This document shows, one piece after another, positions 61,465-64,000 of a stretch of 64,000 nt of DNA. The position numbers and the translations under genes were made by a program. The stretch's first letter is position 1, and each line of letters starts with the position of its first letter. The stretch comes from Nocardioidaceae bacterium UBA4001 (GTDB taxonomy: Bacteria > Actinomycetota > Actinomycetes > Propionibacteriales > Nocardioidaceae): the NCBI GenBank assembly GCA_002384855.1, contig DGBP01000022.1, forward strand, positions 1-64,000, in the 5' to 3' direction. The notes beneath the pieces were generated by a model that made no database searches, was not told the origin of the DNA, and saw only the letters and a program-made list of their open reading frames with translations.

Positions 61465-62490
61465 TCAGCCCGGGTGGACGTCCGGGAGCCCGAAGGCGCT
61501 GAACAGCCCGGTGTCGAAGAAGCAGCCGACATGCGAGACGGCACCGTCGGAGAGCGTGAGCACCTGGAGCTGGAAGGCGCGGTGCACCCCCGACGGGTCG
61601 CGCATGTAGAGCGCGAAGGCCGGCTGCCCGTTGGCGTGGGTGCGGACCATCCGCATGTCCGCCGGGCCGCTCGCGGGGCACTGCTGGGAGATGAGATTCC
61701 CGATCGTGCGCGCGCCTTGGTACCACCCGGTGAAGGGCGGCATCTCCCAGATCGCGTCCTCGGTGAAGAGGCTGACGATCGCGTCCACGTCGTAGCTCTC
61801 GAAGGCGGCGACGTAGCGGTCGAGCAGCTCACGCTGCTCCGGCCGCACGGGCTCCACGACGTCGTCACGGTTCAGCCCTGCCTCGTCGAGATGTGCACGC
61901 GCTCGCTGCAGCATGCTGTTCACCGCCGCGGTGCTGGTGCCGAGCAGCTCGGCGACCTCGGCGGCCCGCCAGCGGAGCACCTCACGCAGGACCAGGACCG
62001 CGCGCTGGCGCGGTGGCAGGTTCTGCAACGTGGCGACGAAGGCCAGCCGGATGCTCTCGCGCGACGTGACCACGGAGGCGGGGTCGTCGGGCAGGTCGTC
62101 GGGCAGGTCGCCGACCAGCCGGTCGGGAAGGGGTTCCAGCCAGGGAACCTCCGGCTGCTGGACGAGCGTGGCGTACGGGTCCGAGGCCTCCTGGCCCAGG
62201 CCCGTGGGCAGGGGGCGTCGGCCGCGGCTCTGCAACGCGGTCAGGCAGGCGTTCGTGGCGATGCGGTACAGCCAGGTCCGCATCGAGGACCGACCCTCGA
62301 AGGTGTTCTGCGAGCGCCAGGCGCGCAGGTAGGTCTCCTGGACGAGGTCCTCGGCATCGTGGATCGAGCCGAGCATCCGGTAGCAGTGCGCGAACAGCTC
62401 GGGCCGGTACCGGTCGAGCGCGGCGGCATCGGTCACCTCCTCGGGTGTCTCGTGCGTTGACCAGGTGGACGTGCTCTCTGCGGTCGCCAT
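61465..62490 (-). CDS. ECF RNA polymerase sigma factor with SnoaL-like C-terminal domain
   Basis: Sigma-70 family factor of 341 aa. Region 2 is at about 30-95 (HCYRMLGSIHDAEDLVQETYLRAWR, split here over residues 35-60) and region 4 at about 145-200 (LPPRQRAVLVLREVL, LLGTSTAAVNSMLQRAR). Residues 215-335 form a SnoaL-like domain with WEMPPFTGWYQG, the mark of the SigG/SigX5-type ECF group. These factors generally lack a separate anti-sigma protein; the extra domain is thought to regulate activity. It is the middle gene of a VOC-sigma-isomerase operon. Confidence 0.9.
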   Translation of the reverse strand: MATAESTSTWSTHETPEEVTDAAALDRYRPELFAHCYRMLGSIHDAEDLVQETYLRAWRSQNTFEGRSSMRTWLYRIATNACLTALQSRGRRPLPTGLGQEASDPYATLVQQPEVPWLEPLPDRLVGDLPDDLPDDPASVVTSRESIRLAFVATLQNLPPRQRAVLVLREVLRWRAAEVAELLGTSTAAVNSMLQRARAHLDEAGLNRDDVVEPVRPEQRELLDRYVAAFESYDVDAIVSLFTEDAIWEMPPFTGWYQGARTIGNLISQQCPASGPADMRMVRTHANGQPAFALYMRDPSGVHRAFQLQVLTLSDGAVSHVGCFFDTGLFSAFGLPDVHPG

Positions 62491-62493
62491 GGC

Positions 62494-62904
62494 TCAGACC
62501 TGCTCCTCCAGTGCGGTGGGATCGAGGAAGAGGACCTCCCACAGGTGCCCGTCGGGGTCCTCGAAGCTGCGGGTGTAGACGAACCCCTCGTCCTGGGTCC
62601 CCCCGGCGGGGGCGCCTCCCGAGACGAGCGCGTGGTCGACGAGCCGGTCGACCTCCTCGCGGTCGACGGCGGACAGGGCGAGGATCGCCTCGGCGTGCGT
62701 TCGGGTGTCGGCGACCGGCTTGTCCGTGAACGTGCCGAAGAACCGCTCGGTCAGCAGCATCACGTAGGCGCTGTCGCTGAGGACGAGGCAGGCGGCGTCC
62801 TCGTCGGTGAGTCGGGGGTCGAAGGTCGTCCCCAGCCCGGTCCAGAACTCCACGGCGCGTGCGAGGTCCGACACAGGGAGGTTGACGAAGATCATCCGGC
62901 TCAT
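62494..62904 (-). CDS. VOC-family (glyoxalase-like) protein
   Basis: Protein of 136 aa with the paired beta-alpha-beta-beta-beta pattern of the vicinal oxygen chelate superfamily: MIFVNLPVSDLARAVEFWTG at the start and TRSFEDPDGHLWEVLFLDP at the end, the latter supplying a conserved Glu ligand. Such proteins act as lyases, dioxygenases or resistance binding proteins. It ends three bases before the sigma factor start and is the first gene of that operon, so it may be a target and marker of the sigma-controlled response. Confidence 0.82.
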   Translation of the reverse strand: MSRMIFVNLPVSDLARAVEFWTGLGTTFDPRLTDEDAACLVLSDSAYVMLLTERFFGTFTDKPVADTRTHAEAILALSAVDREEVDRLVDHALVSGGAPAGGTQDEGFVYTRSFEDPDGHLWEVLFLDPTALEEQV

Positions 62905-63055
62905 GAGCGCTCCTTGCCTCGGGGTGGTCGAGGGGTTCGACCAGCCGCGGCGCGAGAACTCATCGGTGCCGGGCAGGCGAGGTCGTCGGGGTCCACTCCA
63001 CGTCTACACCCGCGGCGGCATACTCGTCGAACACGTTGTCATCCAGGAGGTCTCG

Positions 63056-63571
63056 ATGAGCCACGCCAACGCTCTCCTCGTCGACGGGTTCGGCCGTGTG
63101 CACGGATCGGTCCACGCCGTCGTCGAGGGCCTCGGGCGGGACCAGCTCGTCCACCGGCTCGACCGCGACGCGAACACGATCACCTGGCTGGTGTGGCACC
63201 TGACGCGGGTCCAGGACGACCACGTCTCCGCCCTCGCCGGCCAGGATCAGGCGTGGACCGCGGAGGGCTGGGCGGACCGGTTCGGCCTGCCGTTCGCCCC
63301 GGAGGACCACGGCTTCGGCCACACCTGCGAGGAGGTCGCGGCCGTCGACGTGGACCCGGGGCTCCTGCTCGGCTACCACGACGCCGTGCACGCGCGCACG
63401 GTCGCCTACGTCGAGGGACTGCGGGACGAGGAGTACGACGACGTGGTGGACCGGTCGTGGGACCCGCCCGTGACGCGGGCGGTGCGCCTGGTCAGCGTGA
63501 TGGACGACGACATGCAGCACATCGGCCAGGCGGCGTTCGTCCGCGGAGTCGTCGAACGGCTGATCGCCTGA
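63056..63571 (+). CDS. DinB/DUF664-family mycothiol transferase-like protein
   Basis: Protein of 171 aa with the four-helix DinB fold: a helix with LDRDANTITWLVWHLTRVQDDHV near 35-57 (split) supplies the conserved His and Asp, and DDDMQHIGQAAFVRGVVER near 147-165 the last metal-binding His. DUF664 proteins are mycothiol- or bacillithiol-dependent transferases. AGGAGG is five bases before the ATG. The 151-base gap upstream, shared with the divergent VOC gene, holds both promoters. Confidence 0.83.
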   Translation: MSHANALLVDGFGRVHGSVHAVVEGLGRDQLVHRLDRDANTITWLVWHLTRVQDDHVSALAGQDQAWTAEGWADRFGLPFAPEDHGFGHTCEEVAAVDVDPGLLLGYHDAVHARTVAYVEGLRDEEYDDVVDRSWDPPVTRAVRLVSVMDDDMQHIGQAAFVRGVVERLIA

Positions 63572-63597
63572 GGCCTCAGCGCCGGGACGCGCAGGCG

Positions 63598-63768
63598 ACG
63601 CTCGAAGGCGATCGTGGCTCCCTCCGGGTCGTGCTCGTCGTCGGCGTTGGAGGTCTCCGCGGCGTCGACGATCCCGGTGAACGTCGCGGTCAGACCCGCG
63701 AGGCGCCGTTCGGTCTCGTGCCTCTCCCCGGCGAGCCTCGCCCGCGCCTCGTCGTACTCCTCACCCAT
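63598..63768 (-). pseudogene. Truncated TraR/DksA-family gene
   Basis: The first 57 residues follow the TraR/DksA family closely: RLAGERHETERRLAGLTATF, then NADDEHDPEGATIAFER. After FER similarity stops and the frame runs antisense into the DinB-like gene. The C-terminal zinc finger (CxxC...CxxC) that defines the family is missing, so this is a 3'-deleted gene. It starts 17 bases after the stop of the BON-like gene and was probably co-transcribed with it. Confidence 0.7.
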
Positions 63769-63784
63769 GCTCGTCCCCGGACGG

Positions 63785-64000
63785 TCAGCGGAACCGGACC
63801 GACAGCACGCCGGTGACCGACCCGGCCACGACGTCGGCGACCTTCTGCTGGTGCGGGTCCGACGGACCCTCGAGCACGACGTGCCCGTCCTCGACGTCGA
63901 CCTGGTACTCCAGCCCGGCGCTGCGGAGCAGCTCGTCGATCTCGGCGCCGATCGCGTCGTCGCTGCGTGCGAGGAGATGAACCACGTCGCTGCGGCTCAC
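63785..64000 (-). CDS. BON-domain-like small protein, at window edge
   Basis: Seventy-one visible codons ending VDVEDGHVVLEGPSDPHQQK, then VADVVAGSVTGVLSVRFR, which fits a BON domain (a short alpha/beta module thought to bind phospholipid or membrane surfaces). A GTG is at the very last bases of the window, so the real start may be there or upstream. It lies directly before the broken DksA-type gene. Confidence 0.62.
   Translation of the reverse strand: MSRSDVVHLLARSDDAIGAEIDELLRSAGLEYQVDVEDGHVVLEGPSDPHQQKVADVVAGSVTGVLSVRFR

Overview
The window is very GC-rich and densely packed, with short gaps, ATGA/GTGA start-stop overlaps and many GTG starts. Gene content is that of a high-GC actinobacterium: a MhuD-type haem monooxygenase, a DesA3-like desaturase with its reductase, a PucR regulator, mycothiol-linked families, an ECF sigma factor with a SnoaL tail, and an aerobic form I CO dehydrogenase operon. 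An aerobic soil or marine Nocardioidaceae-type organism fits, but this is inference from gene families. The first 19 bases are the Tn5/Nextera mosaic end, so the window begins at the edge of a contig and cuts the first gene.

Layout. 20-4425: lower beta-ketoadipate pathway (pcaFDIJ) with a divergent LysR regulator. 4454-10761: membrane LuxR-type regulator, then a secreted SoxB-like phosphoesterase, a beta-propeller protein and a frameshifted multicopper oxidase. 10831-14970: sterol-desaturase-like protein, flavin-fold protein, SNF2 helicase, haem monooxygenase. 14976-18657: PucR regulator divergent from a ferredoxin reductase/fatty-acid desaturase pair. 18773-27883: a C2-acid sensing and uptake locus: DUF294 nucleotidyltransferase-like protein, small membrane protein, symporter-histidine kinase fusion, lone receiver protein, degenerate kinase fused to a DnaQ-like exonuclease, then a DUF4212/ActP-type symporter behind a CRP/GlxR-like site. 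27952-32087: methyltransferase, class I fructose bisphosphatase, SnoaL protein, acyl-CoA ligase. 32192-32304: strong palindromes and a GC tandem repeat. 32470-39294: coxMSL, an XdhC-YHS fusion, coxD and coxE; dinB follows.

40455-47852: M23 peptidase, beta-CASP nuclease, DUF2202 protein divergent from a two-component system, SGNH hydrolase, peptidase E. 48010-51219: TetR remnant, FtsH, patatin. 51335-55857: four-gene 2-oxoacid:ferredoxin oxidoreductase with a GltD-ferredoxin fusion. 55960-59042: FAD oxidase, alpha/beta hydrolase, SRPBCC remnant. 59055-59142: paired hairpins. 59158-62904: transglycosylase-like protein lacking the catalytic Glu, then the VOC-sigma-isomerase operon. 63056-64000: DinB-like protein, broken DksA-type gene, BON-like gene reaching the edge.

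Together the genes suggest scavenging of small and aromatic carbon compounds: aromatics to acetyl-CoA plus succinyl-CoA, acetate-type acids through the symporter, and CO as an energy supplement, with FBPase and the oxidoreductase possibly serving central carbon flow. The most unusual parts are the C2-sensing locus with its pseudokinase-exonuclease fusion, the YHS domain on the Cox accessory protein, and the palindrome cluster upstream of the cox operon.
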